Part shown: one piece after another, positions 35,432 to 44,654 of the stretch
How the letters are laid out: the number at the start of each line of letters is the position of its first letter
Numbering within the stretch: position 1 is the stretch's first letter
Source: Vagococcus fluvialis bH819
GTDB lineage: Bacteria; Bacillota; Bacilli; Lactobacillales; Vagococcaceae
Assembly: GCF_900163795.1 (NCBI RefSeq)
Contig: NZ_FWFD01000003.1
Span: 248,001-312,000 of the forward strand
DNA length: 64,000 nucleotides
Direction of reading: 5' to 3'
Position numbers and translations under genes: made by a program
The notes under the pieces: model-generated
What the model was told of the DNA's origin: nothing
Databases searched by the model: none
Seen by the model: the letters and a program-made list of their open reading frames with translations, nothing else

Positions 35432-35460
35432 TTAAAAGAAAGACCCTATTGTGATATAAT
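35432..35460 (+). promoter_or_regulatory. Promoter for the S41 peptidase region
   Basis: TTAAAA (35432-35437) and a perfect TATAAT (35455-35460) lie 17 bp apart, with TGA before the -10 (extended -10). It would start a transcript that first includes the small frame at 35491. Confidence 0.6.
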
Positions 35461-35490
35461 GTACAATATAAAAAAATAAGAGTGATTATC

Positions 35491-35574
35491 ATGAAACTTA
35501 TATTTTGTGCACTTGTTTGGTTATTTATCTTTATTTACTCCCAACGCAATAAGGTATTTTTGCTTATTTATTAA
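35491..35574 (+). CDS. Possible 27-residue hydrophobic peptide or broken leader of the S41 protein
   Basis: ATG to TAA encodes MKLIFCALVWLFIFIYSQRN followed by seven more residues, a basic start with a strong hydrophobic core like a signal sequence. AGAGTGAT precedes the ATG at a usable distance. The next open frame continues through the S41 gene in a different phase. It may be a genuine small membrane peptide, or an N-terminal membrane anchor split from the peptidase by a frameshift. Weak support. Confidence 0.35.
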   Translation: MKLIFCALVWLFIFIYSQRNKVFLLIY

Positions 35575-35635
35575 TATAAGCCTTCTATCAATAACCAAAC
35601 ACATGATTATTTCACAACAAAGGAAGATGAACTTA

Positions 35636-36913
35636 ATGAATAAGCAACTCTCAGATATTTTAACTATCCATCATCAAGCATTAAATGTTTTCCCATATTG
35701 GACAGATGATTTGATTGATTTATGGGAAACTTCAATTATTGGTTTGTTTAAAGATATTCAGCAAGGATTACCTAATAAAGAATTTTACAAAAAACTCAAA
35801 AAACTAAGTGCTTTATTAAATGATGGTCATACAATGATTTTTCTTCCTGACGAGATTAAAAAAAATTTAACTTATGCACCACTTACGTTAACTGTCATTG
35901 AAAATGAATTAGTTATATATTCTGCGCACAAAGATTTCACTAGTTATCTTTTTGAACCTATAAAAAAAATCAACACTCTTACCGTTAATGAATTTTTAAA
36001 CAAAATAACTAATCATTATTGGAAACATAATATCAACATTTCTTTAACAATGGCTCAAAAAAACTTTAGTTTTATCTTCAATACAAGTTTATTTTTAATT
36101 GAATTTAAAAACGGTAAAAAGATGACGTTCCCTTTTTTACCAAACCAAATGAATGATTCAAGTAACTACACTGAAAAATTTAATAACTATCTGACTTTAA
36201 CTGAACATGAAGCCATTAGCATTTATCAAGTATCTAATAAAATAATCATTAATTTAAAACACTTTATGTCTGATGAGATGGTGGCTATTTTTTACAAATA
36301 TATTCCAGAATACCTAGCTTGTGAAGAAATAATTTTTGATTTAAGAAATAACAGTGGTGGTAATTCGGGGTATGGTAATGAAATAACTCAAGCTTTCTTT
36401 AACTCTACCTTTGAAACAGAAAAAATTAGTACTCAAGCAATTGAGGGTGGATACATCGCCTCAGCTATTATTTTAAACACAGATAATTATAACTCTAAGA
36501 ATGAAACTGATCCAGAATTAATAAAAATGAATCAAATGCTGCATCATCAATACTTAACTTCTCATATAGAAACAAATCACTATAAAAAATATGAAGGATT
36601 ATTAAAAAATAAATCTGTAAAAATACTTCAAAATGACCAGACTTATTCTGCTGCTGAAAATTTTATTATCAACTTTTCCAATGCCGATAGAGCAACTTTA
36701 ATTGGTTCTAATACAGCTGGATCAACAGGTCAACCAGCACTTTTTAAACTAAAAACAGGTGGTTGCTTTGTAGTAACAGCTAAAAAAGTTGAAACACCTA
36801 ATGGTTTGGCACATCATAATATCGGAATTAAACCTGATATATTTATACATGATACGTTAGTAGACAACAGACAAAGACAAGATAATACCTTAATTTATGC
36901 ATTGAAAAACTAG
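35636..36913 (+). CDS. S41-family peptidase
   Basis: A 425-residue S41 (tail-specific protease-like) enzyme when started at the ATG at 35636, which follows AAAGGAAG. The catalytic region has IIFDLRNNSGGNSGYG (about residue 230), TYSAAENFIINF with the likely nucleophile serine (about 337) and LIGSNTAGSTGQPA downstream. S41 enzymes cut C-terminal tails or are related carboxy-terminal peptidases. There is no signal peptide from this start, unusual for the family. The neighbouring frame at 35491 could have supplied one (see finding). The in-frame GTG at 35507 gives 468 residues and is less likely. Confidence 0.8.
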   Translation: MNKQLSDILTIHHQALNVFPYWTDDLIDLWETSIIGLFKDIQQGLPNKEFYKKLKKLSALLNDGHTMIFLPDEIKKNLTYAPLTLTVIENELVIYSAHKDFTSYLFEPIKKINTLTVNEFLNKITNHYWKHNINISLTMAQKNFSFIFNTSLFLIEFKNGKKMTFPFLPNQMNDSSNYTEKFNNYLTLTEHEAISIYQVSNKIIINLKHFMSDEMVAIFYKYIPEYLACEEIIFDLRNNSGGNSGYGNEITQAFFNSTFETEKISTQAIEGGYIASAIILNTDNYNSKNETDPELIKMNQMLHHQYLTSHIETNHYKKYEGLLKNKSVKILQNDQTYSAAENFIINFSNADRATLIGSNTAGSTGQPALFKLKTGGCFVVTAKKVETPNGLAHHNIGIKPDIFIHDTLVDNRQRQDNTLIYALKN

Positions 36914-36966
36914 GCTAGTTGCTTTTGAAAAATCAAAATATATCTACTTAATTAATTACAGTAAAA

Positions 36967-37004
36967 AAACAAACCAATTACCCTAATCGATAATTGGTTT
37001 GTTT
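36967..37004. terminator. Bidirectional terminator
   Basis: AAACAAACCAATTA and TAATTGGTTTGTTT form a perfect 14-bp stem with a 10-base loop between the S41 gene (plus) and rbsU (minus). Confidence 0.85.
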
Positions 37005-37014
37005 CTCTGTTCTC

Positions 37015-37902
37015 CTATAACATCACAGTAACTGTTGCTGCGATAATAATCAATGCTAATCCGATAATCGTCATTGTCATTTCTTTTTTAGATCTCTTTT
37101 GTCCTAAGAACCAAATACCTGTTAATGTCGCTAAAACAACTGATGTTTGTGATAGGATAAAGCCTGTTGCTAAACCATTCATATCTGGTTGTGCTGAAAT
37201 TAAGTAAGTTAAAGCAGCAAAAGCAAAGAAGAATCCTGAAATAATATGTTTATATGAAACGGCTTCTTTAAACGCTGATTGTTCTTTGTTTTTCATTGTT
37301 AAGACAATACTATAAATTACCGCAACTAATAGCATTCCAATTGCTTGTGGCAAGAAGGCTTGTTGTCCTGTTAAGTTAGTTGCTTGTGGTGCTGCTGAGT
37401 AACCCCAGTAACCAATTTCACCTATTGCTAACATGATAACAGCTTTTTTCAAGACACTGGCATTTTCATCTGTTTTTTTCTCTGTCCATACTGTTAAACT
37501 TGCACCAACGATGATTAAAATCAAAGCTAGTCCACCAACTAATTTAGCTGTCAAACCAGGCCAATTTCCTAATGCAATAACGCCCCATAATGATGCACCG
37601 AGTAATTGAAAAGCAGTGGTAACTGGCATTGCTTTAGATGAACCAATTAAACCAAATGAGTAAAAAGTAATAATTTGTGCAGATGCCCAACCAATACCTG
37701 ATAAAATACCTAACATTAAATCAGAGCCTGTTGCTAAACTGATTCCTTGTGTCATTGAAAAAACAATGGCAAAAATAAGTGTTCCAATTGTTGATCCTAA
37801 TATTTGATTATCTGGTCTACCACCAATTTTTGATGCGATAGTTGGATAAAGTCCCCAACCTAAAAGTGGTCCTAAACCGATAAGTAATGCTGTTGTATTC
37901 AT
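37015..37902 (-). CDS. rbsU: Ribose uptake transporter (GRP family)
   Basis: A 295-residue membrane protein of about ten helices from the glucose/ribose porter family, with WGLYPTIASKIGGRPDNQILG near the start and the typical GSSKAMPVTTAFQLLGASLWG. Imports ribose by proton symport. Last gene of rbsR-rbsK-rbsD-rbsU. The ATG at 37902 was chosen; it is spaced properly from GGGGG, while the ATG two codons earlier lies against it. Confidence 0.92.
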   Translation of the reverse strand: MNTTALLIGLGPLLGWGLYPTIASKIGGRPDNQILGSTIGTLIFAIVFSMTQGISLATGSDLMLGILSGIGWASAQIITFYSFGLIGSSKAMPVTTAFQLLGASLWGVIALGNWPGLTAKLVGGLALILIIVGASLTVWTEKKTDENASVLKKAVIMLAIGEIGYWGYSAAPQATNLTGQQAFLPQAIGMLLVAVIYSIVLTMKNKEQSAFKEAVSYKHIISGFFFAFAALTYLISAQPDMNGLATGFILSQTSVVLATLTGIWFLGQKRSKKEMTMTIIGLALIIIAATVTVML

Positions 37903-37927
37903 ATCCATCCCCCTATTTTCCTTTTAA

Positions 37928-38323
37928 TTAAAAGACTACGCCACTTTCCAATAAAATATTAGCATATGGCGTCATTTCACCTGTTCTAACAAAAGCATGA
38001 CAGTTGTTAAGTTCTGCTTTCATTTCACTATGTGGAATAAATTCGATAGGTGTTTCTGGTAAACGTTCCTGAATCATTTTTAGCATTTCAGGATTCATCT
38101 CTTTAATTTCCATTGCTAAATATACCTTTTGAACTTCTAACTCTTCCAGAACATTATTTAAAACGTCCATAAAACTCGGAATGCCATTATCTACAGCTAA
38201 GTCGATTTTTTCTGTTGTCATTGGAACTGGCATACCAGCATCTCCAATACTTAATTTATCGAAATGTCCCATTTGAGAAATAACTCTTGAAATATCTGAA
38301 TTGATAACTTTTGATTTTTTCAT
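37928..38323 (-). CDS. rbsD: D-ribose pyranase
   Basis: 131 residues, typical of RbsD, which interconverts beta-D-ribopyranose and ribofuranose so that ribokinase can act. Conserved signals include the active-site region [17 protein letters not shown] (His about residue 20) and the C-terminal [14 protein letters not shown]. It lies 13 bp after rbsK and is co-transcribed. Confidence 0.96.
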   Translation of the reverse strand: MKKSKVINSDISRVISQMGHFDKLSIGDAGMPVPMTTEKIDLAVDNGIPSFMDVLNNVLEELEVQKVYLAMEIKEMNPEMLKMIQERLPETPIEFIPHSEMKAELNNCHAFVRTGEMTPYANILLESGVVF

Positions 38324-38335
38324 TTTAATTTTCTC

Positions 38336-39241
38336 CTAAACTAATTCATTTTTGTATGGAATTGATGGTTGTGCCCCGTATCTTTGAACAGTTAATGATG
38401 ATGCTTTGTTCCCATAAGTAATTGCTTCTTCAATATTACTGTAGTCAGTTTTTAGAATAGTGCTTAACGCTCCGATAAATGTATCACCGGCTGCTGTTGT
38501 GTCGACTGCTTTCACTTTAAATGCTGGCACAATACCAGATTTCCCATTCACATCATAGAAAGCGCCTTTACTACCAATTGTAATAATAACAGCTTCAATA
38601 CCTAAATCATGTAAATAATCAGCAGCTTCTTTTAAGCTTTTTTCATCTGTTACTTTAATTCCAGTTAAAATTTCTGTTTCCGTTTCATTAGGAATAATCA
38701 TATCTGTCACAGATAACAATTCTTTTGGCATCTCACTAAGAGCTGGAGCTGGATTTAAAATTGTTTTAACTTGTTTACTTCTTGCAATATTAAACGCTTC
38801 CGTTGTACTGTTGATAGCACTTTCAAATTGAGAAATTAAAAAATCACTTTTTCCAATAATATCTGTTGATTTTTGAACGTCTTCTGGTGTAAAACTATTA
38901 TTTGCTCCAGAGAAGATTAAAATACTATTTTCGCCAGCATCATCTACTGTAATGAAAGCTTGGCCCGTTGATTGATTATCTAACTTAATCACACCTGTTG
39001 TATCAATCTCTTCTTGTTCAAGTAACTCACTCATAACTGTTCCTGCTCCATCATTTCCCACTGCACCGATGAAATAAGTATCTGCACCAGAACGTTTAGC
39101 TGCAACAGCTTGGTTAGCTCCCTTGCCACCACCGGCAGTAAAATGTTCTTTCGCATGCATTGTTTCCCCAGGTTTAGGCATTTGACTTACTCTAAGTGTT
39201 GTATCTAAGTTGATACTTCCGATAACGGTAATCGTATTCAT
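38336..39241 (-). CDS. rbsK: Ribokinase
   Basis: 301 residues of the PfkB carbohydrate kinase family, producing ribose 5-phosphate. Motifs include GSINLDTTLRV at the start, FTAGGGKGANQAVAA (substrate loop), and AVDTTAAGDTFIGAL with the catalytic Asp near residue 254. The ATG at 39241 follows TTGGAGGG. Controlled from the two operators upstream. Confidence 0.96.
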   Translation of the reverse strand: MNTITVIGSINLDTTLRVSQMPKPGETMHAKEHFTAGGGKGANQAVAAKRSGADTYFIGAVGNDGAGTVMSELLEQEEIDTTGVIKLDNQSTGQAFITVDDAGENSILIFSGANNSFTPEDVQKSTDIIGKSDFLISQFESAINSTTEAFNIARSKQVKTILNPAPALSEMPKELLSVTDMIIPNETETEILTGIKVTDEKSLKEAADYLHDLGIEAVIITIGSKGAFYDVNGKSGIVPAFKVKAVDTTAAGDTFIGALSTILKTDYSNIEEAITYGNKASSLTVQRYGAQPSIPYKNELV

Positions 39242-39282
39242 TTTGATTCCCTCCAAGATTTATTTGTTTAATTTATAAAAAT

Positions 39283-39308
39283 TAAAACGTTTTATTAAAA
39301 CGTTTTAA
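39283..39308. promoter_or_regulatory. Tandem RbsR operators
   Basis: TAAAACGTTTTA (39283-39294) and TTAAAACGTTTTAA (39295-39308) are two palindromes centred 13 bp apart in the gap between rbsR and rbsK. They resemble LacI/GalR family sites and would control rbsK-rbsD-rbsU separately from rbsR. Binding by RbsR is inferred from position. Confidence 0.7.
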
Positions 39309-39345
39309 TAAGACAACAAAAATATAACACATGATGAAAGCAATT

Positions 39346-40341
39346 TCAAGCATGTGTCGTTGAAAATCTATTTATTATATTAACCGGTAGTTTTTTAGAC
39401 TCCCATTCTTTTGTGGGATGTTCAATTCGATCAAGTAACATCTCAGCTGTTTGCCTACCTAATTCGTAGATTGGTTGTCCTATTGTAGTCAATGGCGGTG
39501 TTATGTATTCACACATATCGATATTATCATATCCTATGATGCTATAATCATCAGGTACCACTTTTCCTAACTCTTTTAAACCAAGATATAAACCAAAAGC
39601 AATTTCATCATTAATCGCAAAAATCCCACTAATATTTAGTTGTGTAATTTCCTTTGCTGCTTCTCGACCACTTTTTTTAGATAAGCTGTCTACTTTTATT
39701 AATTGACAAGTCTCTCCATAAATTGACTGAAATCCATCCACTCGCCTCTGAATATTTTGCGTAATATTTTTAGGAACAACTACTGCTACATTTATATGTT
39801 CTAATTTTTTTAAATGTTCTGCTGCTAATTTACCACCTAAAAAATCATCTGTGCCAATAGTATCACTATTTCCTTCAGAACTTTTTTGATCTAAAATAAT
39901 AAACGGATGCTTTTTATTTCTTAGTAAACGTTCGATGTCATCGTTGCTAATCGCAGAACTAGCAATAATAAAGCCATCTACACCTCTTCGACTCAGCTCT
40001 TCCAAGGCATTATTTTCTCGTTTATTTTCTTCATTTGCATTGCACAACATCGTAATAAAATTCTCTTGGTACAAAACATCTTCAATCCCTCGAACTAAAG
40101 TTGAAAAGAAAGGATTTGAAATATCTGGTACCATGACTCCGATTGTTTTACTTTTTTTCATGACCATTCTTCGAGCAAAATAATCAGGTTCATAATTTAG
40201 TTTTTCTTTTATTTTGATTACTTTTTCAACTGTTTTAGGACTAAAATTCTTTCCATTACCATTTAATATTTGTGAAACTGTAGAAATTGAGACACCAGAC
40301 TCTTTGGCAACATCTTTAATGGTTATTTTTTTACCAGTCAT
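39346..40341 (-). CDS. rbsR: LacI-family repressor of the ribose operon
   Basis: 331 residues: helix-turn-helix TIKDVAKESGVSISTVSQIL (residues about 6-25), hinge helix and sugar-binding domain with VPDISNPFFSTLVRGIED. The ATG at 40341 follows GGTGGGGGAG; the upstream extension is just leader. It lies ahead of rbsK with the tandem operators between. Confidence 0.9.
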   Translation of the reverse strand: MTGKKITIKDVAKESGVSISTVSQILNGNGKNFSPKTVEKVIKIKEKLNYEPDYFARRMVMKKSKTIGVMVPDISNPFFSTLVRGIEDVLYQENFITMLCNANEENKRENNALEELSRRGVDGFIIASSAISNDDIERLLRNKKHPFIILDQKSSEGNSDTIGTDDFLGGKLAAEHLKKLEHINVAVVVPKNITQNIQRRVDGFQSIYGETCQLIKVDSLSKKSGREAAKEITQLNISGIFAINDEIAFGLYLGLKELGKVVPDDYSIIGYDNIDMCEYITPPLTTIGQPIYELGRQTAEMLLDRIEHPTKEWESKKLPVNIINRFSTTHA

Positions 40342-40424
40342 TTCTCCCCCACCTAATATCATTATCCTTCTTATTTTACCCTATTTCGGCTAATTTAACA
40401 GTAAAACATCTAAATTTTCCCTAC

Positions 40425-42542
40425 TTACTTATAACGACTCAATTCTTTAATAAGTATAAAAAACATTGCTTGATAGCTGGCATTAAAAACTGTTTCATTA
40501 TTATAAATTTCTCTTTCATATGCTTTTGTAACTTCACTTAATTCTGGTTCTACTTGAGGATATTTCATTTCAAAATCTAACGCATAATCCATAAGTGACT
40601 GGTCTTGCTTCCGATGATCCTTAGTGCTCGCTTTTTTGATAATCAGCTCATAAACGTTGTGATAAGCATTTTTGTTATATTTAAAAATTACTAAAGCATA
40701 AAGATATAGTCGATACTTGAATAGATATAGCATCATCGTCACAGCTATAATTACTGATGCTGAAACAATAATTTTAGAATACTTTTCAAATGAAAAACTA
40801 GTCATTCGTTTCTTATTAACATCTTTAGTAACCTCAGTTGTTTCTTTTGATTTGTTTGTATCTTGTTCTTTTTTAGGCGCTGAATCATCTTTTAGTGCTG
40901 CTTCTTTAATTCCTTTATTAGTTGTTTCTTTTTCTTGTTCAACTTGTCGAACCTGATAGAATGTTGGCGTTGGCTCAAAAGGAATCCAGCCAATTTCTTC
41001 AAAATAAACTTCTACCCACGAATGAGCATCTAAATTTCGAATCTCATAAATGTTACGATTCCCATCTTTTTGTTTCATACTTCCTGTGCTAAAACCTTTA
41101 ACCCATCTTGCTGGGATATCGATTGAGCGTAACATAACAGTCATCGCTGTTGAAAAATTATCACAGTAACCCACTTTGGTTTCAAATAAAAATTGTTCTA
41201 CATAATCTTGATTTTCTCTAGGGTAAGGGACCTCTGCTTTAGAATACCTGAAATTAGAAGGATCTTTTAAATATGTTTGTAGCGCTAAAACTTTATCATA
41301 GCTCGTCCTTTTTTCTTTTGTTAACTCTTCTGCCAAATTTTTAATCTTTTTCGGAAAATCCCCTGGCAAAGAGGTGTAAGGATGGTTCGCATTTGGATAA
41401 TTAGTAACAGCTTGTTTTAATTTATCTTCTGGGATATCCATATTTTGAACCGTCATCTTGATCTGATTAAGATTAGCATTACTTTTTAATTCTACTCGAC
41501 CTGTTCGTTCATCAAATTTAAATTTATTGCTTTCCTTAACACCGTCTACTATTGATTTTCCATAAGTCACTGGGACATACTTATCTGAGTAGGAAAAAAT
41601 AAAATCAATTTCTTCTTTTTCTTGACTATTTATACTCCCATTTTCAAGAATAAAGTCTGTCTTTGGATCAATTTCTTTTAGCATTAGTTCTTCGGATAAT
41701 TCCCATCCTTTACCTGTATAGATATCTTTACTCGCTATACGCCAATAATGTGGGTTTTTTTGAATTACTTTGAACTGGAGTGTTTTATCATCTTGTAAAG
41801 CACCACCCAACTCACTATCGTCCTCACTGAAACCAGTACTTGAGGCTACTCCATATTTATAATTGGCGATATAGCTATAAAAATCCTTACCTGTTAAATA
41901 ATTTCTATATGGTGTCGCTATCTTTACGACCTTATTTTCCATGAAAGAAGTTGGTAAGACCAGGCTTAAAGTTAAGACTAACCCTAATAAGATACTTGCC
42001 GATAAAATAAATTTATAGGATTTAAATTCGCTCAATTGAAGTCCTTTTAATAATAAAGACAAGCATAAAATTAATAAAATTTGTTTGGTTATCATGATAT
42101 CGTTGAATATGCTTAAAAACATTAAATAACTAACAATAATTAATCCTACTGACATAATATTTTGACCCACACACAATGCCTCAATTAGGATAACCAAAAA
42201 TATTAAAAGAAAAAAATAAGTTAATGCTAGAGGATAAATAAAGGTTTCACTAGAATGAAGTTCTTCAAAAAACGTTCTGCTATGTTTGACAAATAACAAC
42301 ATAGACGGCTTTTCGTTCACTACTTGTGAGAAATAAAGACTACTAATCATTATCATTAGATAAATAGGAATCTTTAGCACATATTTTTTTATTCCTAGCG
42401 CTACCACACTAAATATGATAATTGGAAAAAGAATTTGTTTAGGATGTGGCATTGAAAACGCCATCAGTATTGTTTGAAAAGATAAATAAAAAATTAGAAT
42501 TGATACAATAAAAAATGACATTTTCTCATTTAAATTTTTCAT
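40425..42542 (-). CDS. Transglutaminase-like membrane protein (TgpA/DUF4129 type)
   Basis: A 705-residue membrane protein. It has five to six N-terminal helices (about 8-215), an extracytoplasmic transglutaminase-like domain (about 390-530: catalytic Cys in KVGYCDNFSTAM, His in LDAHSWVEVYF, Asp nearby) and a Lys/Glu/Thr-rich linker. One further helix (about 590-610) precedes a DUF4129 tail with LMDYALDFEMKYPQ. The family is known from MoxR-DUF58-transglutaminase operons and is thought to act on cell-surface peptides or proteins. The ATGA overlap with DUF58 indicates coupling. Substrate unknown. Confidence 0.88.
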   Translation of the reverse strand: MKNLNEKMSFFIVSILIFYLSFQTILMAFSMPHPKQILFPIIIFSVVALGIKKYVLKIPIYLMIMISSLYFSQVVNEKPSMLLFVKHSRTFFEELHSSETFIYPLALTYFFLLIFLVILIEALCVGQNIMSVGLIIVSYLMFLSIFNDIMITKQILLILCLSLLLKGLQLSEFKSYKFILSASILLGLVLTLSLVLPTSFMENKVVKIATPYRNYLTGKDFYSYIANYKYGVASSTGFSEDDSELGGALQDDKTLQFKVIQKNPHYWRIASKDIYTGKGWELSEELMLKEIDPKTDFILENGSINSQEKEEIDFIFSYSDKYVPVTYGKSIVDGVKESNKFKFDERTGRVELKSNANLNQIKMTVQNMDIPEDKLKQAVTNYPNANHPYTSLPGDFPKKIKNLAEELTKEKRTSYDKVLALQTYLKDPSNFRYSKAEVPYPRENQDYVEQFLFETKVGYCDNFSTAMTVMLRSIDIPARWVKGFSTGSMKQKDGNRNIYEIRNLDAHSWVEVYFEEIGWIPFEPTPTFYQVRQVEQEKETTNKGIKEAALKDDSAPKKEQDTNKSKETTEVTKDVNKKRMTSFSFEKYSKIIVSASVIIAVTMMLYLFKYRLYLYALVIFKYNKNAYHNVYELIIKKASTKDHRKQDQSLMDYALDFEMKYPQVEPELSEVTKAYEREIYNNETVFNASYQAMFFILIKELSRYK

Positions 42543-43534
42543 TTTCTAATCAACTCACTTTCAATCATCTGGTAATCTATTACTGTAACCTTTTGTGTTT
42601 GATTAAATTTACAGAGTTCTTTAGTCAACTTAGATGTTACTTCAGGAGTTATGACAATGATATTTTGCTCTTTAATAGATGTAAAGCTACCAGGATCTGA
42701 CGCTTTTTTGATTCGCGCAAAATCAATTGGAGAGTCAATTTTTTTTTGAGAAACATTGTCTCCCATTAGATAAAAATCCCAATCATAATTTTTACTTGAT
42801 TGAAATAAAGAAAAAAAGACTTGTAAGCTTTTTTCAAAATAAAAACTTTTAACTCCGTAAAAAATAAAAACGGTTTTTGCAAGTTGTTGTTGTTTATATT
42901 CTCGCAACATTAGTATTTGTTTTTTACTGGATAATTTCCAATCAATTCCCTTAATTGAATCTCCTGCTTGATATTCTCTAATATTTTCTACATCAAAACT
43001 TCTCTCACCAAATAACGTCTTTTCAAATAATTGAGTAACTTGTTGATAGTTAACCTCTCCGTGGCTACTAGGCAAAATAGCCAACTCAAATTCAACATCC
43101 AATTGTTGTCTTTTGTTAATCAATCCAAATAAATCACTAGATTTTATTTCGACTGTCACTTTTTCTAATGACATTCGTTTTTTCGCTTCCCAAACAAAAA
43201 TCAGTCTTTTATCTTTTTTAGAAAAAAGATAATACGTTTCTTTATAATCTAAATCTGGACAAGTTATAGTAAGTAACGGAAAAAAACAGTTTCTTTTGCT
43301 TGTATTGAGTAACTTAAATTCAATCTCACGTTTTTCTCCGACCTCGACCATGACTGGTGTTAAAGGTGTCATGATAAAATATTTTAAAGGAGATAAAACA
43401 GAAAAATAACTAATAGCTAAGAAAAAAAATATAAACAAAAAAATTCGCCAGCTCATTTGAGAATTAAACGTCAAGGCATACATCAAGCTAACAAAAATGA
43501 AACCTGTTAATAATAGATTATCTGTTTTTTTCAT
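42539..43534 (-). CDS. DUF58 domain protein
   Basis: 331 residues: two membrane helices (about 10-27 and 30-55), a beta-rich middle and a DUF58 region with DVENIREYQAGDSIKGIDWK at about 187-206, the family signature. DUF58 proteins are the von-Willebrand-factor-like partners of MoxR ATPases. Overlaps the transglutaminase gene by 4 bp and lies 6 bp after the MoxR gene. Confidence 0.9.
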   Translation of the reverse strand: MKKTDNLLLTGFIFVSLMYALTFNSQMSWRIFLFIFFFLAISYFSVLSPLKYFIMTPLTPVMVEVGEKREIEFKLLNTSKRNCFFPLLTITCPDLDYKETYYLFSKKDKRLIFVWEAKKRMSLEKVTVEIKSSDLFGLINKRQQLDVEFELAILPSSHGEVNYQQVTQLFEKTLFGERSFDVENIREYQAGDSIKGIDWKLSSKKQILMLREYKQQQLAKTVFIFYGVKSFYFEKSLQVFFSLFQSSKNYDWDFYLMGDNVSQKKIDSPIDFARIKKASDPGSFTSIKEQNIIVITPEVTSKLTKELCKFNQTQKVTVIDYQMIESELIRK

Positions 43535-43539
43535 TTCAT

Positions 43540-44481
43540 TTACCTCTCAATAGGAATCGGGACATTTTCAATAATTTCTGTCATCATAGTTGCTATTAAT
43601 TTATCATCTGGTTGATGATTATTTTTTAATTTAATCCGATGACTAAAACAGTAAGGCAATATCTGTTGTAAATCTTTGGGAACAACATATTGACGACCTT
43701 CAATTAAAGCATACGCTTTAGCAGCTCTCATAAAATCTTCACTTCCACGAGGGCTGACACCTAAAAGGATACCTTCATGTTCTCGAGTTTTTTGAACCAA
43801 ACGTAACGCATAACGCGCAACTTTTTCATGCACAAAAACAGCTTTCACTTGTTTTTTTAACTCTATTAATTCTGTCACAGTCATCACTGGATTCACTTCA
43901 ATTAGAGTTCTTTCTTCGCCTAAAATAAGTTGCAGTTCATCCTCAAAACTTGGATAACCAATTTTTAATTTTAATAAAAACCGATCCAATTGAGCTTCAG
44001 GTAAAGAGTAAGTTCCTTCATGCTCTACTGGATTTTGAGTAGCTAAAACTGTAAAATGTGGCGATAATTCATAAGTAGCATTATCAATCGTAATTTCTTT
44101 TTCAGCCATTGCTTCTAACAATGCTGACTGTGTTTTAGGTGTTGCCCGATTAATTTCGTCGACTAATAAAATTGAAGTAAAGATTGGGCCTTTATGAAAT
44201 TTGAACGACTGATCTTTTGTATCATAAATAGAAACACCAATAATATCATTAGGTAATAAATCTGGAGTAAATTGAATTCGATTATAATCACACTGAATTG
44301 TTTTAGAAATTGTTTTAACTAATAACGTCTTTCCTACTCCAGGAACATCTTCAAATAAAACATGTCCACCTGATAAAATAGCTGTTAAAGTTAATTTAAT
44401 GACCTCACGTTTTCCAAGTAATACCTTAGAAACTTCATCTATTAATTCTTCTAGCTTTCCTAAATTAGAGTCATTCATCAT
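43540..44481 (-). CDS. MoxR-family AAA+ ATPase
   Basis: 313 residues with Walker A PGVGKTLLVKT (about residue 45-55), Walker B LLVDEINRATPKTQ (about 108-121), and the MoxR sensor segment FTVLATQNPVEHEGTYSLPE. Acts as a chaperone-like ATPase for the DUF58 partner. It heads the three-gene operon. The regulated process in this organism is unknown. Confidence 0.93.
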   Translation of the reverse strand: MMNDSNLGKLEELIDEVSKVLLGKREVIKLTLTAILSGGHVLFEDVPGVGKTLLVKTISKTIQCDYNRIQFTPDLLPNDIIGVSIYDTKDQSFKFHKGPIFTSILLVDEINRATPKTQSALLEAMAEKEITIDNATYELSPHFTVLATQNPVEHEGTYSLPEAQLDRFLLKLKIGYPSFEDELQLILGEERTLIEVNPVMTVTELIELKKQVKAVFVHEKVARYALRLVQKTREHEGILLGVSPRGSEDFMRAAKAYALIEGRQYVVPKDLQQILPYCFSHRIKLKNNHQPDDKLIATMMTEIIENVPIPIER

Positions 44482-44654
44482 TTTTCACCCTTTATGTTGT
44501 TTTATTTTAATTAAATCATACCATTCCTTCTCTTAAAAAACATCTGAACTAAAAATATTCAAAAAAGAAAAATATGTAAAATATAGCACTTAAATAAATT
44601 ATGACTATGATATAATAAGTTAACTACAAAATCCCCTGTATTGGAGGCGTTAAT

